Assembly: GCA_903942355.1 (NCBI GenBank)
Contig: CAJAOR010000108.1
Location: 1-40,980 of the forward strand
Length of the DNA stretch: 40,980 bases
Reading direction: 5' to 3'
From: an uncultured Chlorobiaceae bacterium
GTDB lineage: Bacteria; Bacteroidota; Chlorobiia; Chlorobiales; Chlorobiaceae
Shown: positions 1-8,806 of the stretch, piece after piece
Position numbering within the stretch: the stretch's first letter is position 1
Layout of the letters: each line of letters begins with the position of its first letter
Notes under the pieces: model-generated
Told to the model about the DNA's origin: nothing
Seen by the model: only the letters and a program-made list of their open reading frames with translations
Database searches by the model: none
Program-made: the position numbers and the translations under genes

Positions 1-24
1 AAACAACGCTCACAATACTCTTCA

Positions 25-1965
25 ATGACACGCCTCAACGCCAGAATCCCTGAAGGGCCGGTGGCTGACAAATGGACTGCCTACAAAGCTGGCTGCAAGC
101 TGGTAAACCCCAACAACAAACGCAAACTTGACATCATCGTCATCGGTACCGGTCTTGCTGGAGCCTCGGCTGCTGCATCGCTTGGACAACTCGGTTACAA
201 TGTCAAGGTCTTCTGCTATCAGGATACGCCGCGTCGTGCGCACAGCATTGCTGCGCAGGGAGGAATCAATGCCGCTAAAAATTATCCAAACGACGGCGAC
301 AGTGCTTTTCGGCTTTTTTACGACACCATCAAAGGTGGCGATTACCGGGCACGTGAAGCCAACGTCTATCGACTGGCTCAAGTCAGCAATCAAATTATTG
401 ATCTTTGCGTTGCGCAAGGTGTACCGTTTGCCCGTGAGTACGGTGGCCTGCTGACTAATCGTTCGTTCGGCGGAGCCCAGGTATCAAGAACCTTCTATGC
501 GAGGGGTCAGACTGGCCAGCAGCTATTGATTGGTGCCTACGGGGCATTAAGCCGCCAGATTGCTGCCGGCAATGTTACGCTTTTCAACCGTCGAGATGTC
601 CTCGATATGGTGCTGGTCGATGGAAAGGCTCGCGGTATAATTACCAGAAACCTGGTTACCGGTCAGATAGAGCGTCATGCGGCTCATGCTGTAGTGCTGG
701 CTAACGGCGGATACGGAAATGTATTTTTCCTCTCCACCAATGCCATGGGCTCCAATGTTACCCCGTCATGGAGCGCCTACAAGAAAGGTGCGATGTTTGC
801 AAACCCTGCATTTACCCAGATTCATCCTACCTGTATTCCGGTGCATGGAGATTCTCAGTCAAAGCTGACGCTGATGAGCGAAAGCTTGAGAAATGATGGC
901 AGGATATGGGTTCCGGCCAAGGTAAAAGATGTCGAAAAACTGAGGAATAAAGAGATCAAGCCGTCTGACATTGCGGAAGCGGATCGTGATTACTATCTGG
1001 AGCGTCGTTATCCTGCTTTCGGCAATCTAGTACCGAGGGATGTGGCTTCAAGGGCGGCCAAGGAGCGGTGCGATGCTGGTTTCGGCGTCGGAACGACCGG
1101 GGTTGCTGTCTATCTTGACTTTGCCGATGCTATAAAACGCAAGGGACATGATGCGATTAACTCCCTTTACGGCAACCTTTTCCAGATGTACGAGCAGATT
1201 GTTGCGGAGAGCCCATATGAAACGCCAATGATGATCTATCCGGCAGTTCATTACACTATGGGTGGCCTCTGGGTTGATTATGAGCTGATGACCACGATTA
1301 AGGGTCTCTATGCAATCGGCGAATGCAATTTTTCCGATCATGGAGCAAACCGTCTTGGTGCTTCAGCGCTTATGCAGGGTCTTGCCGATGGTTATTTTGT
1401 ACTTCCCTATACCATCGGAAACTATCTTGCAGATGAAATTCATACTCCACGGTTTGACACAGCCTCTTCTGAATTTAACCTTGCTGCGCAGGCAGTCAAC
1501 GATCGCCTGAAGCAACTCACAAACAGTGGCGGTAAGGAGTCGGTAGATCACTTCCATCGTCGTCTCGGCAAAATAATGTGGGAATACTGCGGGATGGCCC
1601 GAAATGATGGCGGTCTTACCGAGGCGCTTTACCAGATCACGGAACTGCGTCAAGAATATGCTCGCGGGGTGCGGATTCCCGGAGGACTGGATGAATACAA
1701 TCCTGAAGTTGAAAAAGCATGCAGGGTTGCTGATTTTATCGAGCTTGGGGAACTCATGGTACGTGATGCCCAGCAACGAAAGGAGTCATGCGGAGGACAT
1801 TTCAGGGAAGAGTACCAGACCAGTGAGGGCGAAGCATTACGAAATGATGAAAAGTACGCTTTTGTCGGGGCATGGGAATATAAGGGGCGGGATTCTGCGG
1901 CAGCGCTCCACCGCGAGGAACTTCAATTCAACGAGATCAAGCTCTCCCAGCGGAGCTATAAATAA
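25..1965 (+). CDS. sdhA: Succinate dehydrogenase/fumarate reductase flavoprotein subunit
   Basis: This FAD subunit interconverts succinate and fumarate at the cytoplasmic face of the membrane. In green sulfur bacteria the complex is expected to run as fumarate reductase in the reductive TCA cycle. The 646-residue protein has the dinucleotide-binding motif [14 protein letters not shown] at residues 41-54. [15 protein letters not shown] follows at 70-84, where His73 is the expected covalent FAD attachment site. A substrate-site motif, QIHPTCIP, lies near residue 270. Length and the N-terminal extension NARIPEGP match the Bacteroidetes/Chlorobi and epsilon-proteobacterial type rather than the shorter E. 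coli type. The ATG at 25 gives the expected family N-terminus. The reading frame stays open to the window edge and no good ribosome site is visible, so an upstream start cannot be fully excluded. The iron-sulfur subunit follows after 9 bases. A cytochrome b subunit is expected just upstream, outside the window. Confidence 0.95.
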   Translation: MTRLNARIPEGPVADKWTAYKAGCKLVNPNNKRKLDIIVIGTGLAGASAAASLGQLGYNVKVFCYQDTPRRAHSIAAQGGINAAKNYPNDGDSAFRLFYDTIKGGDYRAREANVYRLAQVSNQIIDLCVAQGVPFAREYGGLLTNRSFGGAQVSRTFYARGQTGQQLLIGAYGALSRQIAAGNVTLFNRRDVLDMVLVDGKARGIITRNLVTGQIERHAAHAVVLANGGYGNVFFLSTNAMGSNVTPSWSAYKKGAMFANPAFTQIHPTCIPVHGDSQSKLTLMSESLRNDGRIWVPAKVKDVEKLRNKEIKPSDIAEADRDYYLERRYPAFGNLVPRDVASRAAKERCDAGFGVGTTGVAVYLDFADAIKRKGHDAINSLYGNLFQMYEQIVAESPYETPMMIYPAVHYTMGGLWVDYELMTTIKGLYAIGECNFSDHGANRLGASALMQGLADGYFVLPYTIGNYLADEIHTPRFDTASSEFNLAAQAVNDRLKQLTNSGGKESVDHFHRRLGKIMWEYCGMARNDGGLTEALYQITELRQEYARGVRIPGGLDEYNPEVEKACRVADFIELGELMVRDAQQRKESCGGHFREEYQTSEGEALRNDEKYAFVGAWEYKGRDSAAALHREELQFNEIKLSQRSYK

Positions 1966-1974
1966 CAGGTAATT

Positions 1975-2748
1975 ATGAACTTTACGCTGAAAATCTGGCG
2001 GCAGAAAAACGCTACGGTCAAAGGTGAAATGGTTTCCTTTGATGTTTCAGGGATCTCGCCCGACAGCTCTTTTTTTGAAATGCTCGATACCCTGAATCAA
2101 AAGCTTATTATGACCGGCGGTGATCCCGTTGCTTTTGATCATGATTGCCGCGAGGGTATTTGCGGCACATGCAGTCTTTATATCAATGGTCGTCCACATG
2201 GGCCAGTCAAGGGAGTTACAACCTGTCAGCTTCACATGCGCTCGTTTAAGGATGGCGAAACCATCCATATTGAACCATGGAGAGCAAAAGCCTTTCCCAT
2301 CATTCGTGATCTTATTGTCGATCGAAGTGCGTTTGATAAAATTATACAGGCCGGTGGCTACGTATCGGTGAATACCGGCGGGGTTCCTGATGCAAATACC
2401 ATTCCGGTACCCAAGGAGAAGTCGGATGCTGCGTTTGATGCGGCGACCTGCATCGGTTGCGGGGCCTGTGTTGCGGCGTGTTCAAATGCAGCAGCCATGC
2501 TTTTTGTTGGAGCAAAGGTATCCCACCTTGCCCTGCTTCCTCAAGGAAAGGTTGAGGCAGCAAAACGGGTGCAGAAAATGGTTGCCTGTATGGATGAGCT
2601 TGGTTTTGGAAGTTGCAGCAATACCTATGCGTGCGAGGCTGAATGTCCGAAAGGAATATCTGTGGTTAATATTGCCCGCATGAACCGTGAGTTTCTTGTG
2701 GCCAAACTCTTTACAGACAAGGAAAAGGTCATTCAGGAATCCCTGTAA
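1975..2748 (+). CDS. sdhB: Succinate dehydrogenase/fumarate reductase iron-sulfur subunit
   Basis: This subunit carries electrons between the flavin of SdhA and the membrane quinone pool. All ligands for three clusters are visible in the 257 residues. The [2Fe-2S] ligands are Cys58, Cys63, Cys66 and Cys84, in CREGICGTC plus a later Cys. The [4Fe-4S] ligands are Cys159, Cys162 and Cys165 in CIGCGAC, with Cys224. The [3Fe-4S] ligands are Cys169, Cys214 and Cys220. The spacing of the last Cys residues (214, 220, 224) equals that of E. coli SdhB (206, 212, 216). It follows sdhA by 9 bases, so the two are co-transcribed. A weak hairpin follows the stop codon. The oxidative versus reductive direction in vivo cannot be read from the sequence. 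Confidence 0.95.
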   Translation: MNFTLKIWRQKNATVKGEMVSFDVSGISPDSSFFEMLDTLNQKLIMTGGDPVAFDHDCREGICGTCSLYINGRPHGPVKGVTTCQLHMRSFKDGETIHIEPWRAKAFPIIRDLIVDRSAFDKIIQAGGYVSVNTGGVPDANTIPVPKEKSDAAFDAATCIGCGACVAACSNAAAMLFVGAKVSHLALLPQGKVEAAKRVQKMVACMDELGFGSCSNTYACEAECPKGISVVNIARMNREFLVAKLFTDKEKVIQESL

Positions 2749-2769
2749 AAGAGGTTTGTTCCCCTCTTT
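2748..2769 (+). terminator. Possible weak terminator hairpin after sdhB
   Basis: AAAGAGG at 2748-2754 pairs with CCTCTTT at 2763-2769 around an 8-base loop. T-rich bases (CAGCTTTT) follow. The stem is short and the T run is interrupted, so this is only a candidate end for the sdhAB transcript. Confidence 0.35.
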
Positions 2770-2814
2770 CAGCTTTTAATGCAAGACGGTAAATTACCCT
2801 CTTGTCTATTCTTG

Positions 2815-2832
2815 GGGAGCGTTCAAGCTCCC
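2815..2832 (+). other. Hairpin in sdhB-histidine kinase intergenic region
   Basis: GGGAGC (2815-2820) and GCTCCC (2827-2832) form a perfect 6-bp GC-rich stem with a 6-base loop. No T run follows, so it is not a classical terminator. It could be part of a structured leader or an alternative end for sdhAB. Confidence 0.4.
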
Positions 2833-2939
2833 TCTCGAAACTCTTACTTGCCCCCGATCTCTTGCTGATCTGTTTACTACGCGATAGCCCCCCCCAAGTA
2901 AAAGAGTTGTGATATCAGAACAATTTTTCGCTAAATTAT

Positions 2940-2968
2940 TCAAATAAAGTTTCAGAAACTTTATTTGA
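2940..2968. other. Perfect 13-bp inverted repeat upstream of histidine kinase
   Basis: Bases 2940-2952 and 2956-2968 are exact reverse complements separated only by CAG. The core arms are CAAATAAAGTTT and AAACTTTATTTG. The site lies about 80 bases before the likely kinase start. It could be an operator for a dimeric regulator or a bidirectional terminator-like hairpin. A looser inverted repeat, AACTCTTACTTG at 2839-2850 against CAAGTAAAAGAGTT at 2895-2908, lies just upstream. The whole 260-base gap holds no open reading frame. Confidence 0.55.
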
Positions 2969-3047
2969 TAGTTGAAATTCATCTCACTGTCCGGTATGGG
3001 CAAGTGAGTTGTATCGTACAGATGTTCCCCCATATAACTCCCGCCCC

Positions 3048-5330
3048 ATGCAGAACGACATGAGCGAACAAATAAGTCCAGCAGGCATTGCGGAAATCAG
3101 GCTGTCTGAAGAAGTACTTCTTGCGAACAGGTCGCGTCATCGTATCCTGTTCAAAAGTATATCGCACGGTTGCGCTTACTGCCGAATGATTTTTGAGAAA
3201 GATCGGCCTGTTGATTTTATTTATGAGGTCGTTAACCTGACTTTCGAAAAAATGATCGGCATCAAAGAGCTGGAGGGGCTTAAGATCTCTAAGGTTCTTG
3301 CCGGATTCACCACCTCCAATCCAGAGCTTTTTGAGCGATTGGGTCGAGTAACCGAGTGCGGTGTTGCTGAGCGGTTTGAGTATTACATCAATGCACTGAA
3401 CAAGTGGTTTGACATTTCGATCTACAGTCAAAGTAAAGAGAGTTTTGTCCTGGTGCTTAATTCCATGAAAACCGTTAATACCGGTATTTGGGAATGGAAT
3501 CTCGAAAATGGAAATATGGTATGGTCTGATGAGCTGCGGACGCTGTTCGGGGTTGATCAACTCACCGGAGAACCATCTTATGACGTGTGGCGGAACTCAA
3601 TTTTGCCCAGTGACAGGGTGCATACGGAACAACAGATCCAGGCTGCGATCGCAAAGGGTAACAAGTTCATCGTCGTATGTCGGGTCAGTTGCTGTGATGG
3701 CATTATACGTCGCCTTATGCATCAGGGGTTTCCTGCCCAAGGCATTGACGGAAACAAGAACCGATATATCATAAGTTGCATTGATATTACTGAATATAAA
3801 AATGAAGATATCTCATTCCCGATCAATAAGATTAATTTTGATACTCTTCTGAATTCATCTCTTGATCCCTGCTGTTCTTTGGCATTAGACGGAACAATAG
3901 GGCATGCAAACAAATATTTCAATGATACTTATGCAAAAGAAGGCGAAACTCTGACAGGTCAAAATTTTCATAAGCTGTTTCCATGCAAATTGCCAGAAGA
4001 GCGAAAAACCAGATTTGATCGTGTCTTCTATACTGGTGAATCGATTTGTTATAAGGACAGATGTTTAGGTCATAACAACACGGCAATGGATTGTGTCGAG
4101 TGTCTCTATCAAATTGCAGTTTATCCAGTTTATGGCAGATATGATGAAGTCGAGTCAATTGCTGTTGTTATTACTAATTCAAATGAATTGAATAAATCCG
4201 AGGAGGCTCAAAAGCAGTTGGATCAAAAATACCAGACACTTATTGCGGCTTCCCCGGATAGCATTATTACAACCAATTTGCAGGGAATCATTACCAGTAT
4301 TTCAGATATGGGTCTTGGTTTGTATGGAACCAATGACAGGAGTGAACTGATAGGAATGCCATTTTCAAGTCTTGTTCACTCAAGTGACATCAGTATCTTG
4401 AATGAAATACTGGAAATCGCGTTTTATGAAGGTTTGATTCAAAACAGGGAGATATTGCTGAAAAAGAAAAACATTGCAATTTATTCTGCAGAAATCAGCG
4501 CTGCGTTGATTCAGGATTATAATGGATCTCCTTCATCATATATGATTATTATTCGAGATATTTCTCAGCGAAAAATAATAGAAAGCGAACTGTTTCATGC
4601 CAAAAGATTAATTAGTCTTGGAGAGATGGCGTCTGGTATTGCACATGAAATTTATCAGCCAATCAATAATATTGGATTAATTGTTGACAAGTTGCGTCTG
4701 GATGCTGTGGATAATAATTGGCCATGCGAGAAGGTAATCAGGATAAAGTCTGATAAGATATTTGAAAATATATTGAGAGTCCAGACTATAATTGATAATA
4801 TTAGATCATTTTCCAGTACAGATAATAATTACATTTCCTCAGTTATAAGTATAAACAAAAGCATAAAAAATGCATTACTGATGTTTTCTGAGCAATGTAA
4901 ACATAAATCGATATTCATAGGTTTTAATGCTAAAGACGATAATTTGCTGGTTTCAGGGAATATGTATAACTTTGAGCAAGTTATACTCAATTTAATAAAA
5001 AATTCAATAGATGCTATTGAGGAAAAAAGACGGTCCAGTGATACGAGTTTTGAAATGAAGATACTTGTTGAGTCAAAGTGTGAAAACGACTTGATAATAG
5101 TCAGCGTTGAAGATAATGGAATAGGTATTAAACCGGAAAATATTGAATATATTATGCACCCCTTTTATACAACGAAAGAATCTGGTAAAGGTACTGGCCT
5201 TGGGCTTTCAATTAGTTATGGAATAATTAAAGAAATGAATGGAGATATTAAAATAAAGAGTAATTTAACGAAAGGGACTTCCGTTATCATTACTCTTCCA
5301 GTCAAAAAGAAACAAAAGCTATCTATATAA
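3048..5330 (+). CDS. Soluble multi-PAS sensor histidine kinase
   Basis: A cytosolic sensor kinase of about 760 residues, with no membrane segment visible. The N-terminal two thirds reads as four PAS-like domains, roughly residues 20-140, 140-250, 265-385 and 395-515. The third is rich in cysteine. The kinase core begins with an H-box containing GIAHEIYQPINN, with phospho-acceptor His533. It continues with the N-box NLIKNSIDAI, the G1 box EDNGIGI, an F-box HPFYTT and the G2 box GKGTGLGLS. The family H-box normally reads HEINQPL, so Tyr replaces Asn. Start choice is uncertain: a TTG at 3009, ATG at 3048 and ATG at 3060 share the frame, none has a clear ribosome site, and I chose the first ATG. 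A sigma-54 activator gene lies 174 bases downstream, which suggests a cognate pair. G+C drops abruptly near 3785. The signal sensed is not apparent. Confidence 0.88.
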   Translation: MQNDMSEQISPAGIAEIRLSEEVLLANRSRHRILFKSISHGCAYCRMIFEKDRPVDFIYEVVNLTFEKMIGIKELEGLKISKVLAGFTTSNPELFERLGRVTECGVAERFEYYINALNKWFDISIYSQSKESFVLVLNSMKTVNTGIWEWNLENGNMVWSDELRTLFGVDQLTGEPSYDVWRNSILPSDRVHTEQQIQAAIAKGNKFIVVCRVSCCDGIIRRLMHQGFPAQGIDGNKNRYIISCIDITEYKNEDISFPINKINFDTLLNSSLDPCCSLALDGTIGHANKYFNDTYAKEGETLTGQNFHKLFPCKLPEERKTRFDRVFYTGESICYKDRCLGHNNTAMDCVECLYQIAVYPVYGRYDEVESIAVVITNSNELNKSEEAQKQLDQKYQTLIAASPDSIITTNLQGIITSISDMGLGLYGTNDRSELIGMPFSSLVHSSDISILNEILEIAFYEGLIQNREILLKKKNIAIYSAEISAALIQDYNGSPSSYMIIIRDISQRKIIESELFHAKRLISLGEMASGIAHEIYQPINNIGLIVDKLRLDAVDNNWPCEKVIRIKSDKIFENILRVQTIIDNIRSFSSTDNNYISSVISINKSIKNALLMFSEQCKHKSIFIGFNAKDDNLLVSGNMYNFEQVILNLIKNSIDAIEEKRRSSDTSFEMKILVESKCENDLIIVSVEDNGIGIKPENIEYIMHPFYTTKESGKGTGLGLSISYGIIKEMNGDIKIKSNLTKGTSVIITLPVKKKQKLSI

Positions 5331-5384
5331 TATAAAATCAGTTAAGCTTCTGTGACTGCATTGATGTCGTTGCCTATGCATGGT

Positions 5385-5422
5385 ATCAAAACATTGTGTA
5401 GAGGGGGAAGTACTGTTTTGAT
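5385..5422. promoter_or_regulatory. Inverted repeat and direct repeat upstream of response regulator
   Basis: ATCAAAACA (5385-5393) and TGTTTTGAT (5414-5422) are exact 9-bp reverse complements separated by 20 bases. In addition, TTGATGTCG occurs at both 5361-5369 and 5418-5426. The cluster lies 80-145 bases before the response regulator start and could be an operator or enhancer. Function is inferred only from symmetry and position. Confidence 0.4.
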
Positions 5423-5504
5423 GTCGCATCGTTTTTATTCAAATTTTGCGGCGCGCTAATATGTGAGTAATTCTGGCGCCCGAGCATTCTTAATACATCG
5501 ATAA

Positions 5505-6914
5505 ATGAATAAAAAATCTATTAGTCCAATCAAAGTCCTGATTCTTGATGATGAAATTGACTTTACTAATGAGATCAGTGACTATTTGCAAAATTCCGGA
5601 TTTGTGCCTTTTTCTGCAAACACAACACAGGATGGATATGCAATTTTAAGCAAGAATGAAATTGATCTTTTGATCCTTGATGTGCGTTTGCCTGGGGCAA
5701 ATGGGTTGGATATTTTAAAAAATGTTAAATCTCTTTATCCAAGTATTGAGATTATTATGGTTTCAGCACATGGCGATATGGATACGGTCATTCAGTCTGT
5801 ACGCCTCGGAGCATTTGACTATTTGCGCAAGCCACTGAGGTATATAGATATACAGATTGCTATTGAGCGCACTCAAAAATATCTGCACATGCAGCGAAAA
5901 CTTGAGCAGATTGAGGAAAAGTACTCTTTGATCACCAATGAAATGGAGTCAAGAATCGGACGACACTGTATTGGAAAGAGTGCGAAAATCATTGAATGCT
6001 ATGAATTGGCTAAAAAAGCCTCGCAATATTCGGATACGAACGTACTGATCACCGGTGAAAGTGGAACCGGAAAGGAAATATTTGCAAAACTCATTCATTA
6101 TATGAGTAAGAAAAAAAATAACTTTTTTGGCGCAATCAACTGTAGTGCTATTTGTGATTCGTTGATGGAAAGTGAGTTTTTCGGCCATAAAAAAGGGGCT
6201 TTTACAGGAGCATATTCTGACAAAAAAGGGCTTTTTGAAATCTGCGATGAAGGGACACTGTTTCTTGACGAAATTGCTGAAATGCCATTTAATCTCCAGG
6301 CAAAACTACTTAGAGCTATAGAGGAAAAAGAAATTACGCGCGTTGGTGATACCAAGCCGATACATCCAAAATTCAGATTAATTTCTGCAACAAATTGTGA
6401 TTTGCAAAAGATGGTTGACGAAAAAAAATTCAGGCTTGATTTGCTTCATCGATTAAATACGATCCATATACATATCCCGCCTCTGAGAGAACGGCCAGAA
6501 GACATCGCTCCGCTATTACTTGATTTTACAGAAGAGTTTTCAGAAAAAATCAATAAACCAATTGAATATATTGCCGACGAAGTGTTCGAGATACTCGGGA
6601 AATACAGTTTCCCTGGCAATATCAGGGAGTTGAGAAACCTGACAGAACGAGCGATTATTCTTTCAGAAGGCAAGTCCCTTGAAGTGAGCGATTTCCCCTT
6701 GCTGGCCATTTATTCGTCGACAGTAAAAAAGGACTATACTGAAGTTAATCTTAAAAATAATGAGGTAGAACTCATAAGAAAAGCGCTTGAGGATTGTGAC
6801 TTCAATCAGACAGTTGCATCCGAAGTGCTTGGGATAAGTCGATACTCCCTTATAAGAAAAATGCAAAAATATAATATTGGTATAGTGAAAAAGGATGCAA
6901 GGAAGTTGGTATGA
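5505..6914 (+). CDS. Sigma-54-dependent response regulator (NtrC family)
   Basis: A 469-residue transcription activator in three parts. The receiver domain (about 8-125) has the acidic pair in LILDDE (Asp15-Asp16), phospho-acceptor Asp59 in LLILDVRLPG and Lys109. The AAA+ ATPase domain (about 152-385) has Walker A GESGTGKE at 184-191 and the sigma-54 contact loop GAFTGA at 231-236. Walker B, TLFLDE, is at 251-256. A Fis-type helix-turn-helix is near the end, in NQTVASEVLGISRYSLIRKM. All residues needed for phosphorylation and for sigma-54 RNA polymerase remodelling are present. It follows the multi-PAS kinase in the same direction and in the same AT-rich DNA, so it is probably that kinase's partner. 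Target promoters are unknown; I found no convincing sigma-54 promoter within the window. Confidence 0.93.
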   Translation: MNKKSISPIKVLILDDEIDFTNEISDYLQNSGFVPFSANTTQDGYAILSKNEIDLLILDVRLPGANGLDILKNVKSLYPSIEIIMVSAHGDMDTVIQSVRLGAFDYLRKPLRYIDIQIAIERTQKYLHMQRKLEQIEEKYSLITNEMESRIGRHCIGKSAKIIECYELAKKASQYSDTNVLITGESGTGKEIFAKLIHYMSKKKNNFFGAINCSAICDSLMESEFFGHKKGAFTGAYSDKKGLFEICDEGTLFLDEIAEMPFNLQAKLLRAIEEKEITRVGDTKPIHPKFRLISATNCDLQKMVDEKKFRLDLLHRLNTIHIHIPPLRERPEDIAPLLLDFTEEFSEKINKPIEYIADEVFEILGKYSFPGNIRELRNLTERAIILSEGKSLEVSDFPLLAIYSSTVKKDYTEVNLKNNEVELIRKALEDCDFNQTVASEVLGISRYSLIRKMQKYNIGIVKKDARKLV

Positions 6915-7267
6915 TCGATTGGAATGAAGCCTGTTCTGCAGAAATCTTTGTGTGAAAATAAAAAAATGCAGAGTATTGTTTACTTTTACTGATGAAGGTC
7001 GTCAGAATCATGATGGCAGCATGCACTGCATAGCTATCAAAAAAAACGGGCCGGAATATGGATCGAACGTAAGGCTAGCTGCTCATGTTTTCATTGAAGG
7101 TGTTCAAGTTTCTGTTCAATATATGGAGTGAGGTGATGAATGTCATTTCCTTAAGTATTGTTTGTAATATTCTGTTTGTTTGGAATTTACAGAATAAAAG
7201 TGTAGTTGATAGCTCAATGGATATCCGCGTTATGTAAGAACAGAACTGTACGGGACTCTTGCCGTTT
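6915..7267. other. Gene-free AT-rich stretch
   Basis: About 350 bases follow the response regulator without a convincing gene. Only very short open frames exist, for example a 13-codon one starting near 6991. TGGCAGCATGCACTGCA at 7012-7028 resembles a sigma-54 promoter, but its GG and GC elements are one base too far apart. The stretch shares the low G+C of the two-component genes. Confidence 0.5.
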
Positions 7268-7303
7268 TGACCGGTTTAAAGCGGTCATGTTTTTTTATTT
7301 TTC
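7268..7303 (+). terminator. Rho-independent terminator
   Basis: TGACCG (7268-7273) pairs with CGGTCA (7282-7287) around an 8-base loop. TG and then a long T-rich run (seven T, A, five T) follow. This is the clearest intrinsic terminator in the window. It ends transcription coming from the two-component region, about 30 bases before the next gene. It could also act as an attenuator if a promoter lies in 6915-7267. Confidence 0.75.
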
Positions 7304-7333
7304 TCTTGTCCCGAAAGGTTCAAACCTGAATTT

Positions 7334-8665
7334 ATGGAAGTACTTTTTCTTTTTGTTCTGATTATTATTAACGGGCTTTTTGCCATGTCAGAAATTGCTC
7401 TGGTAACGGCAAAGCGATCCCGTCTTACAAAACTTGCCGAGGATGGTGAAAAATCTGCGGCTGTTGCCCTCAAGTTGGGCAGGGAACCCTCCAGTTTTCT
7501 TTCGACCATCCAGATTGGCATTACTTCCATTGGGATTCTTAACGGTATTGTCGGGGAAGGGGCTCTTGCCAGCCCAATGGCAATCCAGCTTCAATTGTTC
7601 GGTATGGATCGGGAAATAAGTCACATTATTTCTACGGCTGTTGTTGTGCTGTCGATTACCTACATCACCATTGTTATCGGGGAACTGGTTCCAAAGCGGC
7701 TTGGTCTGTTCAATCCCGAAGGAATTGCCTGTCTGGTTGCACGCCCCATGCTGACGCTTGCGACCTTAACCCGTCCGTTCGGTCGGCTGCTGACGGTTTC
7801 GACTGATACCATTCTCCGTCTGACGGGAAACCACCCCCACATCATGCCAAGCGTCACTGAGGAAGAGATTCATGCTATGCTTGAGGAGGGCTCTGAAGCA
7901 GGGGTGATTGAGCAGCATGAACATGAAATGGTGCGCAATGTTTTCCGTCTTGATGACCGTCAGCTCGGCTCACTGATGGTGCCGAGAGCGGATATTGTCT
8001 CGCTTGATGTTTCCCAGCCGCTTGAAGAAAATATCAGCAGGGTGACAGAGTCGGAGCACTCACGTTTTCCTGTTTGCAACGGTGGTCTTCAATCCCTGCT
8101 TGGTGTGGTTAACGCCAAACAGCTTTTGTCGAAAACACTGAAAGGTGGACTTACTGAGTTTACCTCGCAATTGCAGCCTTGTGTCTATGTTCCAGAAACA
8201 CTTACCGGTATGGAGCTGCTCGATCATTTCAGGACCTCAGGTACCCAAATGGTCTTTGTTGTTGACGAGTACGGTGAAATTCAGGGGCTGGTTACCCTTC
8301 AGGATATGCTTGAAGCGGTCACCGGAGAGTTCGTGCCCCGCAATAGTGAGGATTCTTGGGCTGTGCAACGTCAGGATGGTTCCTGGCTGCTTGATGGCCT
8401 TATTCCTGTTCCCGAGCTTAAAGACACTCTTGAGCTGAAAGGTGTGCCGGATGAGGATAAAGGCCTCTATCATACACTCAGCGGTCTGATGATGTGGTTG
8501 CTTGGGCGTATGCCGCAAACCGGTGACATTATGATCTGGGAAGAGTGGAGTCTTGAGATTGTTGATCTGGACGGCCAGAGAATTGATAAGGTGCTTGCTT
8601 CGAGGCTGTCAGCAACTACCAAGCCGACAGATGCACATGCTGTTGATTCTTCCGCGTCAACTTGA
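7334..8665 (+). CDS. CNNM/CorC-type (HlyC/TlyC) membrane transporter
   Basis: A 443-residue inner-membrane protein of the hemolysin C/CorC family, related to magnesium and cobalt transporters. Residues about 1-185 form the DUF21 (CNNM) domain with several hydrophobic segments. A cytoplasmic pair of CBS domains follows at about 205-330, including the stretch GTQMVFVVDEYGEIQGLVTL. The C-terminal CorC_HlyC domain at about 345-430 includes DGSWLLDGLIPVPEL. CBS pairs in this family bind adenine nucleotides and regulate transport. The name hemolysin is historical and no toxin activity should be assumed. The ATG at 7334 leads directly into the first membrane helix. A strong terminator lies immediately upstream, so it has its own promoter or depends on readthrough. 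The ion transported cannot be settled from sequence. Confidence 0.88.
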   Translation: MEVLFLFVLIIINGLFAMSEIALVTAKRSRLTKLAEDGEKSAAVALKLGREPSSFLSTIQIGITSIGILNGIVGEGALASPMAIQLQLFGMDREISHIISTAVVVLSITYITIVIGELVPKRLGLFNPEGIACLVARPMLTLATLTRPFGRLLTVSTDTILRLTGNHPHIMPSVTEEEIHAMLEEGSEAGVIEQHEHEMVRNVFRLDDRQLGSLMVPRADIVSLDVSQPLEENISRVTESEHSRFPVCNGGLQSLLGVVNAKQLLSKTLKGGLTEFTSQLQPCVYVPETLTGMELLDHFRTSGTQMVFVVDEYGEIQGLVTLQDMLEAVTGEFVPRNSEDSWAVQRQDGSWLLDGLIPVPELKDTLELKGVPDEDKGLYHTLSGLMMWLLGRMPQTGDIMIWEEWSLEIVDLDGQRIDKVLASRLSATTKPTDAHAVDSSAST

Positions 8666-8806
8666 CTGCGCTATCCATGCAGGAGAGGTTCAGCTTCTAA
8701 CCATGAATAAAACCGGCAAATACTTCGTTTATTTCACGCTTTTGCGTACATTTTGGCAGTGTAGTTTTCGTTTTGAATGTTTTCATGACATAAAAATTGA
8801 TATGAC

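Noticed and set aside
5471-5490. TGGCGCCCGAGCATTC as a sigma-54 promoter for the response regulator
   Set aside because: The -24-like element is fair, but the expected GC of the -12 element is missing.
7012-7028. TGGCAGCATGCACTGCA as a sigma-54 promoter
   Set aside because: The GG and GC elements are separated by 11 bases instead of 10, and no gene starts within a sensible distance downstream.
6990-7035. Short peptide gene after the response regulator
   Set aside because: Only 13 codons, no ribosome site and no conserved feature.
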